In this document: piece after piece, positions 33,283-41,520 of the stretch | How the letters are laid out: every line of letters begins with the position of its first letter | Position numbering within the stretch: position 1 is the first letter of the stretch | Assembly (NCBI RefSeq): GCF_003259315.1 | Contig: NZ_QLLT01000005.1 | Coordinates: forward strand, 1-64,000 | Direction of reading: 5' to 3' | DNA: 64,000 nucleotides | Source: Kitasatospora sp. SolWspMP-SS2h | GTDB taxonomy: Bacteria > Actinomycetota > Actinomycetes > Streptomycetales > Streptomycetaceae | Translations under genes and position numbers: made by a program | Notes under the pieces: model-generated | What the model saw: the letters and a program-made list of their open reading frames with translations, nothing else | Told to the model about the DNA's origin: nothing | The model's database searches: none

Positions 33283-35589
33283 CTACCCGCCGAACGGCGG
33301 CGGGTCGAGCGGCTGCTCGGCCCAGATGGTCTTGCCGCTGCGGGTGTAGCGGCTGCCCCAGCGCTCGGTCAGCTGGGCGACCAGGTACAGGCCGCGGCCG
33401 CCCTCGTCGGTGAGCCGGGCCCGGCGCATCCGCGGCTGGGTGGCGCTCGGGTCGGAGACCTCGCAGGTCAGCACCGAGGAGCGGATCAGCCGGACCATCA
33501 CCGGCCCGCCCGCGTAGCGGATCGCGTTGGTGACCAGTTCGCTCAGCACCAGCTCGGTGGTGAACACCAGCGCGTCCAGCCCCCACTCCTCCAGCGTCCG
33601 GGTGGCGGCCTCGCGCACCCCGGCGACCGCGGACGGGTCGGCCCCGATGGTCCACGCGGCGGTGTCCGAGGGCGGCACCGGGTGCAGCCGGGCGAGCAGC
33701 AGCGTGACGTCGTCGCTCAGCCCGGCGGTGGACATCTCCGCGACGATCGCCCGCCCGGCCGCCGCCAGGTCCCCGCCCAGGTCGGCCTCGCCGAGCCGGG
33801 CGGCCAGCTGGTCCATGCCCTCGTCCAGGTCGCCGCCGGTGCCGCCCTCGATCAGCCCGTCGGTGTACAGCGCCAGCACGCTGCCCGCGCGCAGCGCGCA
33901 CTCGACCGTCTCGAACGGCAGCCCGCCGACGCCGAGCGGCGGCCCGGGGTTGACCGGCAGGTACTCGACCCGCCCGTCGGGGTGCACCAGCGCGGGCGGC
34001 GGGTGCCCGGCGCTGGCGGCCTGGCAGATGCCGGAGACCGGGTCGTAGACGGCGTACACGCAGGTCGCCCCGGACGGGTCGGCGACGCCGCGCTCGCGCT
34101 CCTCCTCGCTGCCCTCGACGACCAGCTGGGAGACCAGGTCGTCCAGGTGCACCAGCAGTTCGTCGGGCTCCAGGTCGAGGTCGGCCAGGGTGCGCACGGC
34201 GGTGCGCAGCCGCCCCATGGTGGCGCTGGCCTGGAGGCCGTGGCCGACCACGTCGCCGGCCACCAGGGCGACCCGGGCGCCGGAGAGCGGGATGACGTCG
34301 AACCAGTCGCCGCCGACGCCGGTGGCGGTGTCGGTGGGCCGGTAGACGCTGGCGGTGGTGGCGGCGGGCACCGCGGTCTCGGCGGGCGGCAGCAGCGAGC
34401 GCTGGAGGCCGACGGCGGCCCGGTGCTCGCGGGTGTAGCGGCGGGCGTTGTCCAGGGCGAGCGCGGCCCGGGCGGCGATCTCCCGCAGCAGTTCCAGGTC
34501 CTCGGCCTCGTACGGCCCCTGCTCGGGGTCGCGGCGGACGGTCACCCGGCCGAGCGGGCCGCCGCGGGCGTGCAGCGGGGCGCTCATCGCGGGCGGTCCG
34601 TCGGCCGCGGCGGCGGGGCGGCCGAGTTCCGCGCGGTCGAGCGGGCCGAGCGGGCCGAGCGGGCGGTCGTCCGGCCCGGGCGGCCCGGCGGTGGCGGTGC
34701 GGCGGACGCGGAGCAGCCCGTCGGCGCCGGCCACCGGTTCGTCGCCGGTGAAGACGGCCTCGGCGATGTCCACCTCGGCGCGGGTGCCGAGACCGGGCAC
34801 CAGGACGCCGGCCAGGTCCTCGGCGGTGCCGGCCACCGAGAGCGAGCCGCCGACGGCGGCGGTGGCCCGGTGCAGCACGTCGGCGCGCCGCCGGTAGCGG
34901 TGCAGTTCGGTAACGTCGCCGAACAGCGCGGTCACGCCGATCAGCGACCCGTCGGGTGCCTGGAGCCGGAAGGCCTGGATCTCCATCATCACCCCGGGCC
35001 CGGGGTCGTCCAGGGTGCGGATCGGCAGGGTGGCCCGGACCAGCGGCTCGCCGGTGGTGAGCACGTTCCGCAGGATCTCCTCGGTGGCCTCCGCGTCCTG
35101 CGGCTGGAGGAAGTCGCCCAGCCGGTGGCCGGCCAGGTCGGTGGGCAGTCCGGTGTAGGGCAGCAGGTGGGTGTTGGTGCGCAGCAGCCGCAGGTCGGTG
35201 TCGAAGAAGGCCAGGCCGATCCGGTCCTGCAGGAACAGCTCCCGGGTGAACGCCTCGTCCTGGCGCCACCGGGTGACGGTGTCGGCGGGGGTGGCCAGCA
35301 CCAGGGCCCGGACCTCGCCGTGCTCGCCGGCCAGCGGCAGCACCTGGTAGGCGACCTCCAGCGGCACGCCGCCGCCGGTGCGCAGCCGCACCTCGCCGGT
35401 CCGCCGGCCGAGCGCGGCGGCGTCGGCCGCGCCGTCGGCCAGCAGGTCGGCGACGGGACGGCCGGTGACCTGGGCGGCGGGCAGGCCGAGCAGGTGCTCG
35501 GCCGCGGCGGTCCAGCCCACGACGCGTCCGTCGCCGTCGACCAGGGCCGCCGCGACGCCGTCGATGTTCGGCAACCGCCGACTGTCCAT
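33283..35589 (-). CDS. PAS-PAS-GAF-PP2C(SpoIIE)-HATPase regulatory phosphatase
   Basis: A 768-aa multidomain signalling protein. Two PAS domains (about 5-110 and 115-235) lead to a GAF domain (about 240-370). A SpoIIE-type PP2C phosphatase (about 395-620) has VGGDWFDVIPLSG, GDVVGHGLQASATMG and GLSDDVTLLLARL. A C-terminal anti-sigma-factor-like HATPase (about 645-765) has ELVLSELVTNAIRYAGG and DEGGRGLYLVAQL. Proteins of this layout are abundant in Streptomyces and act on partner-switching anti-anti-sigma factors. Both kinase-like and phosphatase activities may reside in one chain. No cognate STAS protein is adjacent. The ATG at 35589 has GAGGTG upstream. Confidence 0.93.
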   Translation of the reverse strand: MDSRRLPNIDGVAAALVDGDGRVVGWTAAAEHLLGLPAAQVTGRPVADLLADGAADAAALGRRTGEVRLRTGGGVPLEVAYQVLPLAGEHGEVRALVLATPADTVTRWRQDEAFTRELFLQDRIGLAFFDTDLRLLRTNTHLLPYTGLPTDLAGHRLGDFLQPQDAEATEEILRNVLTTGEPLVRATLPIRTLDDPGPGVMMEIQAFRLQAPDGSLIGVTALFGDVTELHRYRRRADVLHRATAAVGGSLSVAGTAEDLAGVLVPGLGTRAEVDIAEAVFTGDEPVAGADGLLRVRRTATAGPPGPDDRPLGPLGPLDRAELGRPAAAADGPPAMSAPLHARGGPLGRVTVRRDPEQGPYEAEDLELLREIAARAALALDNARRYTREHRAAVGLQRSLLPPAETAVPAATTASVYRPTDTATGVGGDWFDVIPLSGARVALVAGDVVGHGLQASATMGRLRTAVRTLADLDLEPDELLVHLDDLVSQLVVEGSEEERERGVADPSGATCVYAVYDPVSGICQAASAGHPPPALVHPDGRVEYLPVNPGPPLGVGGLPFETVECALRAGSVLALYTDGLIEGGTGGDLDEGMDQLAARLGEADLGGDLAAAGRAIVAEMSTAGLSDDVTLLLARLHPVPPSDTAAWTIGADPSAVAGVREAATRTLEEWGLDALVFTTELVLSELVTNAIRYAGGPVMVRLIRSSVLTCEVSDPSATQPRMRRARLTDEGGRGLYLVAQLTERWGSRYTRSGKTIWAEQPLDPPPFGG

Positions 35590-35691
35590 GCGCTGCACCT
35601 CGGGTGGGTGGTCCGGTTCCCCCATCTTCGGACGGTTCCGGGCCGCGCGCCATCGACGCCCGGTGGGTGCCCGCCCATTGACGCCCCGTAT

Positions 35692-35703
35692 TGGTCTAGT
35701 CCA
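35692..35703. promoter_or_regulatory. DasR-type (dre-like) operator upstream of the secreted beta-helix enzyme
   Basis: TGGTCTAGTCCA differs by one base from the core TGGTCTAGACCA of DasR-responsive elements that control chitin and amino-sugar genes. Flanks extend the symmetry (TTGG-N6-CCAA). TTGACG at 35678-35683 is a possible -35, so the operator would cover the spacer or -10. Confidence 0.6.
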
Positions 35704-35758
35704 AATTGGCCGTGCACCCGCCCCGCACGCTCTCTCCCCCCACACTGGAGCGACCGCC

Positions 35759-37270
35759 ATGACGTACCGCCCGCACCGCCGCGCCGCCGCGGCCGGCGCC
35801 CTCGCCCTGGGCGCCACCGCCCTGGCCCTGCTGCCCGCCCGGGCCGGCGCGGCCACCGAACTCCTCGCCAACGGCGGCTTCGAGGCCGGCACGCTCTCCC
35901 CCTGGAGCTGCGCCGGCACCGCCGCCCCCACCACCGCCGTCCCGCACTCCGGCACCACCGCGCTGAGCGCCGCCCCCGGCGCGGGCGACCTCGCCCCGTG
36001 CACCCAGGGCGTCGACGTCCAGCCGAACACCGGCTACCGCCTGACCGCCTGGGTGAAGGGCTCCTACGTCACCCTCGCCGCCGCCGGCACCGGTGTGTCC
36101 ACCTCCACCTGGGCGAACGCCCCCGGCTGGACCCAGCTCACCCGCACCTTCACCACCGGCCCGGGCACCACCCGGGTGAGCGTCACCCTCAGCGGCTGGT
36201 ACGGCAGCCCCTACCAGGCCGACGACGTCTCCCTGACCACCCTCGGCGCCGCCCCGTCCACCTCGCCGTCCCCGTCCACCCCGGCCTCCCCGTCCCCCTC
36301 CCCCACGCCCTCGCCGTCCGCCTCCACCTCTGCCTCCCCCTCGCCGTCCGCCACGCCCTCGTCCTCCGCCCCGCCCGGCGCGAACACCGTCCGGGTCTCC
36401 ACCGCCAAGGAGCTCCAGGCCGCGCTGAACGCCGCCGTCCCCGGCCGCACCATCCAGCTCGCCGACGGCAGCTACACCGGCAACTTCAAGATCACCACGG
36501 CGGGCACCGCCGCCGCCCGGATCACCCTGACCGGCTCGCCGAACGCCGTCCTGAGCACCACCACCGGCGGCGGCTACGGCCTCTCGCTGACCGGCGCCCC
36601 CTACTGGACCGTCCAGGGCGTCACCGTCACCGGCGCCCAGAAGGGCATCGTGGTCGACGCCTCGGACTACGTGGTGCTCGACGGCGTGACGGTCCACCAC
36701 ACCACCATGGAGGGCGTGCACTTCCGCAACTCCTCCAGCCACGGCGTGCTGCGCGACTCCACCGTCCACGACACCGGCACCTCGCACGACGGCAAGGGCG
36801 AGGGCGTGTACGTCGGCACCGCCAACACGCTCTCCGACCGGAGCGACTACGTGCAGATCCTGAACAACACCATCGGCCCGGGCATCGGCGGCGAGAACAT
36901 CGACCTCAAGGAGGGCACCACCGGCGGCCTGGTCTCCGGCAACCGCTTCGACGGCGACGGGCTGACCGACGTCAACTACGACGACTCCTGGGTCGACGTG
37001 AAGGGCAACGGCTACGTCATCGAGAACAACACCGGCGTGCGCACCATGAACGACGGCTACCAGACCCACACCCAGCAGCCGGGCTGGGGCTGCGGCACCG
37101 TCTTCCGCAACAACAGGTCCGACCTGACCGGCGCGAACGGCTCCAACCCCGCCAAGTACGCGATCGACGTCACCAACTACGACGCCGCCGCCTGCCCGGT
37201 CACCGTCACCGCCGACAACACCGTCACCGGCGGCACCGCCCTCACCAACCCCGGCGTCCCGGTGGGCTGA
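35759..37270 (+). CDS. Secreted CBM plus right-handed beta-helix protein (pectate-lyase-like)
   Basis: A 503-aa exported enzyme candidate. A twin-basic/Ala-rich signal peptide (about 1-31, ending ARAGA) precedes a carbohydrate-binding module (about 33-160, ELLANGGFEAGTLSPWSC, QPNTGYRLTAWVKG, YQADDVSL) of the CBM4/9/22/35-like jelly-roll type. A Ser/Pro/Thr linker (about 165-205) follows. The parallel beta-helix domain (about 207-503) has AAVPGRTIQLADGSYTG, DYVVLDGVTVHHTTMEGVHFRNSSSHGVL and GPGIGGENIDLKEGTTGG. Such beta-helix proteins include pectate, alginate and chondroitin lyases. The catalytic class cannot be fixed by eye. GGAG lies 8 bases before the ATG. A DasR-like operator upstream suggests amino-sugar-responsive control. 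Confidence 0.87.
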   Translation: MTYRPHRRAAAAGALALGATALALLPARAGAATELLANGGFEAGTLSPWSCAGTAAPTTAVPHSGTTALSAAPGAGDLAPCTQGVDVQPNTGYRLTAWVKGSYVTLAAAGTGVSTSTWANAPGWTQLTRTFTTGPGTTRVSVTLSGWYGSPYQADDVSLTTLGAAPSTSPSPSTPASPSPSPTPSPSASTSASPSPSATPSSSAPPGANTVRVSTAKELQAALNAAVPGRTIQLADGSYTGNFKITTAGTAAARITLTGSPNAVLSTTTGGGYGLSLTGAPYWTVQGVTVTGAQKGIVVDASDYVVLDGVTVHHTTMEGVHFRNSSSHGVLRDSTVHDTGTSHDGKGEGVYVGTANTLSDRSDYVQILNNTIGPGIGGENIDLKEGTTGGLVSGNRFDGDGLTDVNYDDSWVDVKGNGYVIENNTGVRTMNDGYQTHTQQPGWGCGTVFRNNRSDLTGANGSNPAKYAIDVTNYDAAACPVTVTADNTVTGGTALTNPGVPVG

Positions 37271-37299
37271 CCCTCCGTCCGGAATCCGTGCCGACCGGT

Positions 37300-37305
37300 C
37301 AGAAT
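37300..37305 (+). promoter_or_regulatory. -10-like hexamer, leaderless spacing
   Basis: CAGAAT lies 7 bases before the ATG at 37313, with no ribosome site in between. It also helps choose 37313 over the start at 37304. Confidence 0.4.
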
Positions 37306-37312
37306 GGTCGGC

Positions 37313-38068
37313 ATGGATCTCGGACTCAAGGACAAGGTGTACGTGGTCACCGGCGCGACCCGGGGACTCGGCCACGCCACCGCCCGGCAACTCGTCGCCG
37401 AAGGCGCCAAGGTGGTCGTCACCGGCCGCACCGAAGCGGCCGCCACCGCCGCCGCGCGCGCCCTCGGCGAGAACGCCCACGGCGTCGGCGCGGACAACGC
37501 CGACCCGGACACCCCGCAGCGCCTGGTCGACGCCGCCCGGGACCGCTTCGGCGGCTTCGACGGCATCCTGATCAGCGTCGGCGGGCCCGCCGCGGGGCCG
37601 GTCGCCACCGCCACCGACGACGCCTGGCGCACCGCGTTCGACTCGGTCTTCCTCGGCGCCCTCCGGCTGGCCCGCACCGCCGCCGAACGCCTGCCCGCCG
37701 GGGGCGTGATCGCCTTCGTGCTGTCCACCTCGGTCCGCCAGCCGATCGCCGGCCTCGGCATCTCCAACGGCCTGCGCCCCGGCCTGGCCATGGCCGCCAA
37801 GACGCTCGCCGACGAACTCGGCCCGCGCGGCATCCGGGTCCTCGGCCTGCTGCCCGGCCGGATCGACACCGACCGCGTCCGCGAACTCGACGCCCTCGCC
37901 CCCGACCCGGCCACCGCCCGCGAGACGGCCGCCGCCGGCATCCCGCTGCGCCGCTACGGCACCCCCGAGGAGTTCGGCCGCACCGCGGCCTTCCTGCTCT
38001 CCCCCGCCGCCTCCTACCTCACCGGCCTGATGCTCCCGGTCGACGGCGGCGCCACCCGCGGCCTGTGA
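37313..38068 (+). CDS. Short-chain dehydrogenase/reductase with altered catalytic site
   Basis: A 251-aa SDR-fold protein. The cofactor motif TGATRGLG is intact, and SVGG stands where NAG is usual. A Ser is present in VLSTSVRQP, but the position expected to hold Tyr of YxxxK reads SNGLR (S-x3-R), so both Tyr and Lys are replaced. The C-terminal part is ordinary (GIRVLGLLPGRIDTDR, LTGLMLPVDGGATRGL). It may be a reductase with a different proton relay or a non-catalytic NAD(P)-binding protein. It follows the beta-helix gene by 42 bases but appears to have its own promoter. Confidence 0.85.
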   Translation: MDLGLKDKVYVVTGATRGLGHATARQLVAEGAKVVVTGRTEAAATAAARALGENAHGVGADNADPDTPQRLVDAARDRFGGFDGILISVGGPAAGPVATATDDAWRTAFDSVFLGALRLARTAAERLPAGGVIAFVLSTSVRQPIAGLGISNGLRPGLAMAAKTLADELGPRGIRVLGLLPGRIDTDRVRELDALAPDPATARETAAAGIPLRRYGTPEEFGRTAAFLLSPAASYLTGLMLPVDGGATRGL

Positions 38069-38095
38069 CCGGGGCGGCGGGAGAACGGCACGACC

Positions 38096-38180
38096 GGGGG
38101 CGCGGGGACCTGCGCGGCCGACCGCGCACGCACCGCCGGACCGCGGCGCGGAACGGGAACCCGCACCGTCCCGCGCCCCC
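38096..38180. repeat. Streptomyces intergenic hairpin repeat
   Basis: GGGGGCGCGGGGAC (38096-38109) pairs with GTCCCGCGCCCCC (38168-38180) around an inner GC-rich hairpin containing CTGCGCGGCC. The GGGCGCGGGGA-CTGCGCG block is a widely dispersed intergenic motif in Streptomyces as I recall it, often between convergent genes, which is its position here. It probably terminates both the SDR gene and the AmaP operon. Confidence 0.6.
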
Positions 38181-38239
38181 GCCAACGGGCGACTCCCGCC
38201 GCGCGCGGCTCCCCGCGCCCCGTCGCGGCGCACGCCTTG

Positions 38240-38875
38240 CTAGCGCACCCGCGGGGCCTTCTTCCGGCTCCGCTCCTTGCGCGCCTTCCCCCCGCGCAGC
38301 CGCAGCTGGGCGGGCAGCTCCGCCAGGCCCAGCGAGTGCCGGGCGTGCTCGACCGGGCCGGTGCGGTAGGCCGCGACCAGGGCGGCGGTGTCCGCGCCGG
38401 GGGCGATCCGCACCGCGGTGTGCACCTGGGGGCGGCGGGCCGCGCCGGTGACCTTGGTGGTGACCCGTTCGACGTCCGGGAGGGCGACCGTCTCGGTCTC
38501 GATCGCCTCCTCGACGGCCCGGCTGCGCACCCGCAGGGCGAAGTGCGACCCGCCGGACGCGGTGGGCGAGGGCAGCTCGACCCCGGCCGGGCCACCGCGG
38601 CGCAGCTGGGAGAAGAGCCACCACAGGCAGCCGACGACGACCAGCGCGGGGACGGCGATGGCCACCGGCCACCACCAGCCGCGGTCGGTCCAGCGGGTGC
38701 GGCTGGCCGTGCTGAGCACGGGCTGGTCGGGCGAGGTGAGCGGCCACCAGCCGGGCGGGGTGATCCCGAGGTGCCGGTAGGCGTCGAGCCCGCCGAGCAG
38801 CACCAGCGCCCCGCCGGCCAGCAGGACCAGCCCGACCAGGGCCAGCAGGGTGCGGTTGACGGCGCGTCGGCTCAT
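38240..38875 (-). CDS. amaP: Alkaline shock membrane anchor protein AmaP
   Basis: A 211-aa protein with two N-terminal membrane helices (about 9-30 and 70-90) and a cytoplasmic Asp23/AmaP-like domain (about 110-195, SHFALRVRSRAVEEAIETETVALPDVERVTTKVTG). AmaP anchors Asp23 to the membrane in staphylococci, and the Asp23 gene heads this operon. The C-terminus is very basic (ARKERSRKKAPRVR). The ATG overlaps the upstream stop by 4 bases. It is the last gene of the operon. Confidence 0.85.
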   Translation of the reverse strand: MSRRAVNRTLLALVGLVLLAGGALVLLGGLDAYRHLGITPPGWWPLTSPDQPVLSTASRTRWTDRGWWWPVAIAVPALVVVGCLWWLFSQLRRGGPAGVELPSPTASGGSHFALRVRSRAVEEAIETETVALPDVERVTTKVTGAARRPQVHTAVRIAPGADTAALVAAYRTGPVEHARHSLGLAELPAQLRLRGGKARKERSRKKAPRVR

Positions 38876-39513
38876 CGGGGCGGCTCCAGCTCGGCGAGTT
38901 CCCGGCGGTGGTGGCGTTCGGGCACCGGCCGGGTGCGGACGTCCAGCCGGTGCGGGGCGGCCAGCGGGATCCGGGCCAGTTCGGCCCGCAGTTCGCGCTC
39001 CGCCCCGGCCGGGTCGGTGTCACCGGTCAGGGTGACCCTGGTGCGCCGCCGTCCGACCTTGACCTTCCAGGAGTGCACGTCGGAACGCTGCCGGGCGCGC
39101 CCGGCGATCAGCGCGCCGACCGTGCTGCGGTGGATCGCGGACCCGCGCGGCTCCAGCGCGAGCCAGCCGCGCAGGCCCCGGGCGAACGCCAGCCGGAGCA
39201 GCAGCAGTCCGAGCACGACCGCGCCGCCCGCGATGCCCAGCACCCACGGGTCGTCCAGGTGCCGGGTCGCCAGCTGCTCGGCCAGCTCCCGCCGCCAGGG
39301 CCTGGCCTGCCCGCCGGCCCGCACCGCGATCACGTCGTACAGCAGCGCCCCGGCCGCCACCAGCAGCACCGCCACCACCAGCGCGGTCGGCACGCCGCGC
39401 TCGGAGCGCAGCCACCGTCCGGCCCGGCGCCGACGGCGCGGCGGCGCCGTCGCGGACCGCGGTTCCGGCTGCAGCTGCGGCTGGCGGTGGGACCCGGTCT
39501 GCGGATCGGTCAT
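38872..39513 (-). CDS. DUF6286 domain membrane protein of the Asp23 operon
   Basis: A 213-aa protein. A polar N-terminus rich in Gln, Pro and Arg leads to two membrane helices (about 42-62 and 92-112). A cytoplasmic DUF6286 domain (about 120-200) has LALEPRGSAIHRSTVGALIAGRARQRSDVHSWKVKVGRRRTRVTL. DUF6286 proteins occur in actinobacterial Asp23 operons, and the role is unknown. The start was set at the ATG at 39513 (MTDPQTGSHRQ), which overlaps the preceding stop by 4 bases. The upstream extension belongs to the neighbour's region. Confidence 0.82.
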   Translation of the reverse strand: MTDPQTGSHRQPQLQPEPRSATAPPRRRRRAGRWLRSERGVPTALVVAVLLVAAGALLYDVIAVRAGGQARPWRRELAEQLATRHLDDPWVLGIAGGAVVLGLLLLRLAFARGLRGWLALEPRGSAIHRSTVGALIAGRARQRSDVHSWKVKVGRRRTRVTLTGDTDPAGAERELRAELARIPLAAPHRLDVRTRPVPERHHRRELAELEPPR

Positions 39514-39842
39514 ACGGCCACCGCCGGGTGCAGCCGGTCCACGATCACGTCCGCCCCGGTGACCGGCGTGCCGGTCAGCTCGGCGACGGTGCGGCAGGCC
39601 GCGTCCCGCGCCGTCCGGGCCAGCGTGCCGACGTCGGACGGGAACGGCAGCTCCAGGTGGAGCGTCAGCCGGACCCGTCCGTGCGAGAGGAGGGCCGAGA
39701 CCTTCGGGTGCGGGACCGGACCCGGCCGGTCCCGCCAGGCCGGGGCGAGCGCGTCGGCGGCGGCCCGGGCCGCGATCCGCCGGTACACCCGGTCCGCGAC
39801 CCGCTCTCCGCCGCGCTGCGCGACCACCCCCGGGTGGGCCAT
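39510..39842 (-). CDS. Small Asp23/Gls24-like protein
   Basis: A 110-aa soluble protein. Its segments RVADRVYRRIAARAAADAL and GRVRLTLHLELPFPSDVGTLARTARDAACRTVAELTGTPVTGADVIVDRL follow the Asp23 pattern (alpha/beta with V.V.V strands and a late 'V..V'), though shorter than the main Asp23. It probably binds or modifies the Asp23 assembly. It overlaps the next gene by 4 bases and touches the previous stop by one base. Confidence 0.75.
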   Translation of the reverse strand: MAHPGVVAQRGGERVADRVYRRIAARAAADALAPAWRDRPGPVPHPKVSALLSHGRVRLTLHLELPFPSDVGTLARTARDAACRTVAELTGTPVTGADVIVDRLHPAVAV

Positions 39843-40033
39843 CAGCGCCGCCGGTCCCGGCCGCGCAGGAGGTCGCCGAGGTCACCGAGCTCGACGTCCC
39901 CCTCGATCAGCCGCCCGACCACGAAGCCCAGGGCTCCGAGGACCGCCACCAGCAGGAACGCGCCGAACCCGCCGAAGTAACCGGCGAAGCCGAGGGCCAT
40001 GCCTGTGAGCAGGCCCATCAACGCCAGGTTCAT
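39842..40033 (-). CDS. Small DUF2273-like membrane protein
   Basis: A 63-aa protein with two close membrane helices (about 2-20 and 23-42, LMGLLTGMALGFAGYFGGF and AFLLVAVLGALGFVVGRLI) and an acidic then basic tail (EGDVELGDLGDLLRGRDRRR). This is the DUF2273 small-protein pattern that accompanies Asp23 and AmaP in Gram-positive bacteria. Its stop shares a base with the next start. Confidence 0.82.
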   Translation of the reverse strand: MNLALMGLLTGMALGFAGYFGGFGAFLLVAVLGALGFVVGRLIEGDVELGDLGDLLRGRDRRR

Positions 40034-40079
40034 CCGCTACTCCTTCGCGATCCTGCTCGGTCTTCGGAACGGTCGACAC

Positions 40080-40568
40080 TCACTGCACGCGGGGGCGCTT
40101 GCCCGAGGACGACGAGTCGTCCTCGTCCTCCTCGTCGTCGTCGGGGTCGTCGGGCAGGTGGACGTCGTTCACGGCGATATTCACCTCGACCACCTCCAGG
40201 CCGGTCATCCGCTCGACCGCCTCGATGATGTCCCGGCGGACCTCGGCGGCCAGCTTGGGGATCACCACGCCGTACTCGACCACCAGCGCGATGTCGATGG
40301 CGGCCTGCTTCTCGCCGACCTCCGCCTTGATCCCGCGGCTCACGCCGGACTTCGAACCGGAACCCGGCACCCGGTCCCGCATCGCGCCGAACGTCCGGGA
40401 GAACCCGGACCCCAGCGCGTGGATGCCGGCGACCTCCCGGGCGGCCATGCCGGCGATCTTCTCCACCACGCCGACGGCGAGGGAGGTGCTGCCGCGCTCA
40501 CCGCTCGGGCGGTTCTCCGGCGCGTCCTTCTGCAGGTCCGCAGGGCTGGGGGTGTGGGGCTGCGTCAT
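40080..40568 (-). CDS. Asp23/Gls24 family envelope stress protein
   Basis: A 162-aa protein and first gene of the operon. The Asp23 domain (about 35-140) has TSLAVGVVEKIAGMAAREVAGIHALGSG, KAEVGEKQAAIDIALVVEYGVVIPKLAAEVRRDI and VVEVNIAVNDVHLP. It ends in a strongly acidic/serine tail (DDPDDDEEDEDDSSSS) and GKRPRVQ. Asp23 coats the inner face of the membrane in staphylococci and responds to envelope stress. The start is the ATG at 40568 with AGGAG 8 bases upstream. A 13-residue longer frame is rejected. Confidence 0.9.
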   Translation of the reverse strand: MTQPHTPSPADLQKDAPENRPSGERGSTSLAVGVVEKIAGMAAREVAGIHALGSGFSRTFGAMRDRVPGSGSKSGVSRGIKAEVGEKQAAIDIALVVEYGVVIPKLAAEVRRDIIEAVERMTGLEVVEVNIAVNDVHLPDDPDDDEEDEDDSSSSGKRPRVQ

Positions 40569-40662
40569 CTCGGGTCTCCTGACGTTTCGACACCAGCTAT
40601 ACCGCACATCACCTCAACCCTGGCATTTCGCCGCGCGCCGCGCACCGCAGGTACCTACAGAT

Positions 40663-40698
40663 GGGGGCACGGGGAGCCGCGTCGCTCCCCGTGCCCCC
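40663..40698 (-). terminator. Terminator of the enoyl-CoA hydratase gene
   Basis: Perfect 15-bp stem GGGGGCACGGGGAGC / GCTCCCCGTGCCCCC with a 6-base loop, 22 bases past the hydratase stop. Confidence 0.88.
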
Positions 40699-40719
40699 GT
40701 TCCGGCCGTCCGCTCCGGG

Positions 40720-41520
40720 TCAGAGCCCGGCCAGGTCCCGGAGCCGGCGCGCCTGCGCCTCGCGCTCGGCGGCGCGCTGCTGGTCGTAGCTGCGGTCGAT
40801 GGCGCCGCGCAGCAGGGCCTTGGTCTCGATCACGGCGCTGCGCGGGGCGGCCAGCAGGGCGGCGATCAGGTCGGCGGCGGCGGCCTCGAGGTCGCCGAGC
40901 GGGACGGCCAGGTTGGCCAGACCGACGGCGACCGCCTCGTCCGCGCTGATCCGGCGGCCGGTGACGCAGATCTCCAACGCGCGGGCGTAGCCGACGAGTT
41001 CGGTGAGCGGCTTGGTGCCGGTGAGGTCGGGGACCAAGCCGAGGGAGGTCTCCTTCATGGCGAACTGGACGTCCTCGGCGACCACCCGCAGGTCGCAGGC
41101 GAGGGCGAGCTGGAAGCCCGCGCCGATCGCGTGGCCCTGGACGGCGGCGACGGTGACCAGGTCGGTGCGGCGCCACCAGGTGAAGGCCTCCTGGTAGAAG
41201 GCGATGGTGGCGTCCAGCTCGGTGTCGGAGGAGGCGGCGAGGCCGAGGAAGGAGGGCTCGCCGGGGATGCCCTCGGGGGTGAACATGGCGCGGTCGAGGC
41301 CGGCCGAGAAGGAACTGCCCTCGCCGCGGAGCAGCACGGCCCGGACGTTCCCGGGCAGGGCACGGCCGACGCCCGCGAGGGCGCGCCACATCGCGGGGGT
41401 CTGGGCGTTGCGGCGGGCGGGGTCACAGAGGGTGACGGTGGCGAGTTCGCCGTCCAGGTCGAGGCGGACGCCCGCCTTCTCCCACGCGGTGCGGTCGGCG
41501 TCGGGGATGTCGGTGCTCAT
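40720..41520 (-). CDS. Enoyl-CoA hydratase/isomerase family protein
   Basis: A 266-aa crotonase-fold protein. The oxyanion-hole segments are SSFSAGLDRAMF and AAVQGHAIGAGFQLALACDLRVVAE. The later catalytic position lies in FAMKETSLGLVPDLTGTKPL, where Glu and Asp side chains could act. The length is typical. Without nearby acyl-CoA genes the exact substrate is open (hydratase, isomerase or thioesterase). The ATG at 41520 has GGAAGGT upstream. A -10-like TACCCT lies at 41578-41583, within a 240-base upstream region holding no gene. Confidence 0.92.
   Translation of the reverse strand: MSTDIPDADRTAWEKAGVRLDLDGELATVTLCDPARRNAQTPAMWRALAGVGRALPGNVRAVLLRGEGSSFSAGLDRAMFTPEGIPGEPSFLGLAASSDTELDATIAFYQEAFTWWRRTDLVTVAAVQGHAIGAGFQLALACDLRVVAEDVQFAMKETSLGLVPDLTGTKPLTELVGYARALEICVTGRRISADEAVAVGLANLAVPLGDLEAAAADLIAALLAAPRSAVIETKALLRGAIDRSYDQQRAAEREAQARRLRDLAGL

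Noticed and set aside
33139..38451. A 1770-codon open frame on the plus strand across five genes
   Set aside because: It runs antisense to the SpoIIE phosphatase and out of frame through the beta-helix and SDR genes. Its translation is Arg/Gly/Pro/His-rich low complexity, an artefact of high G+C.
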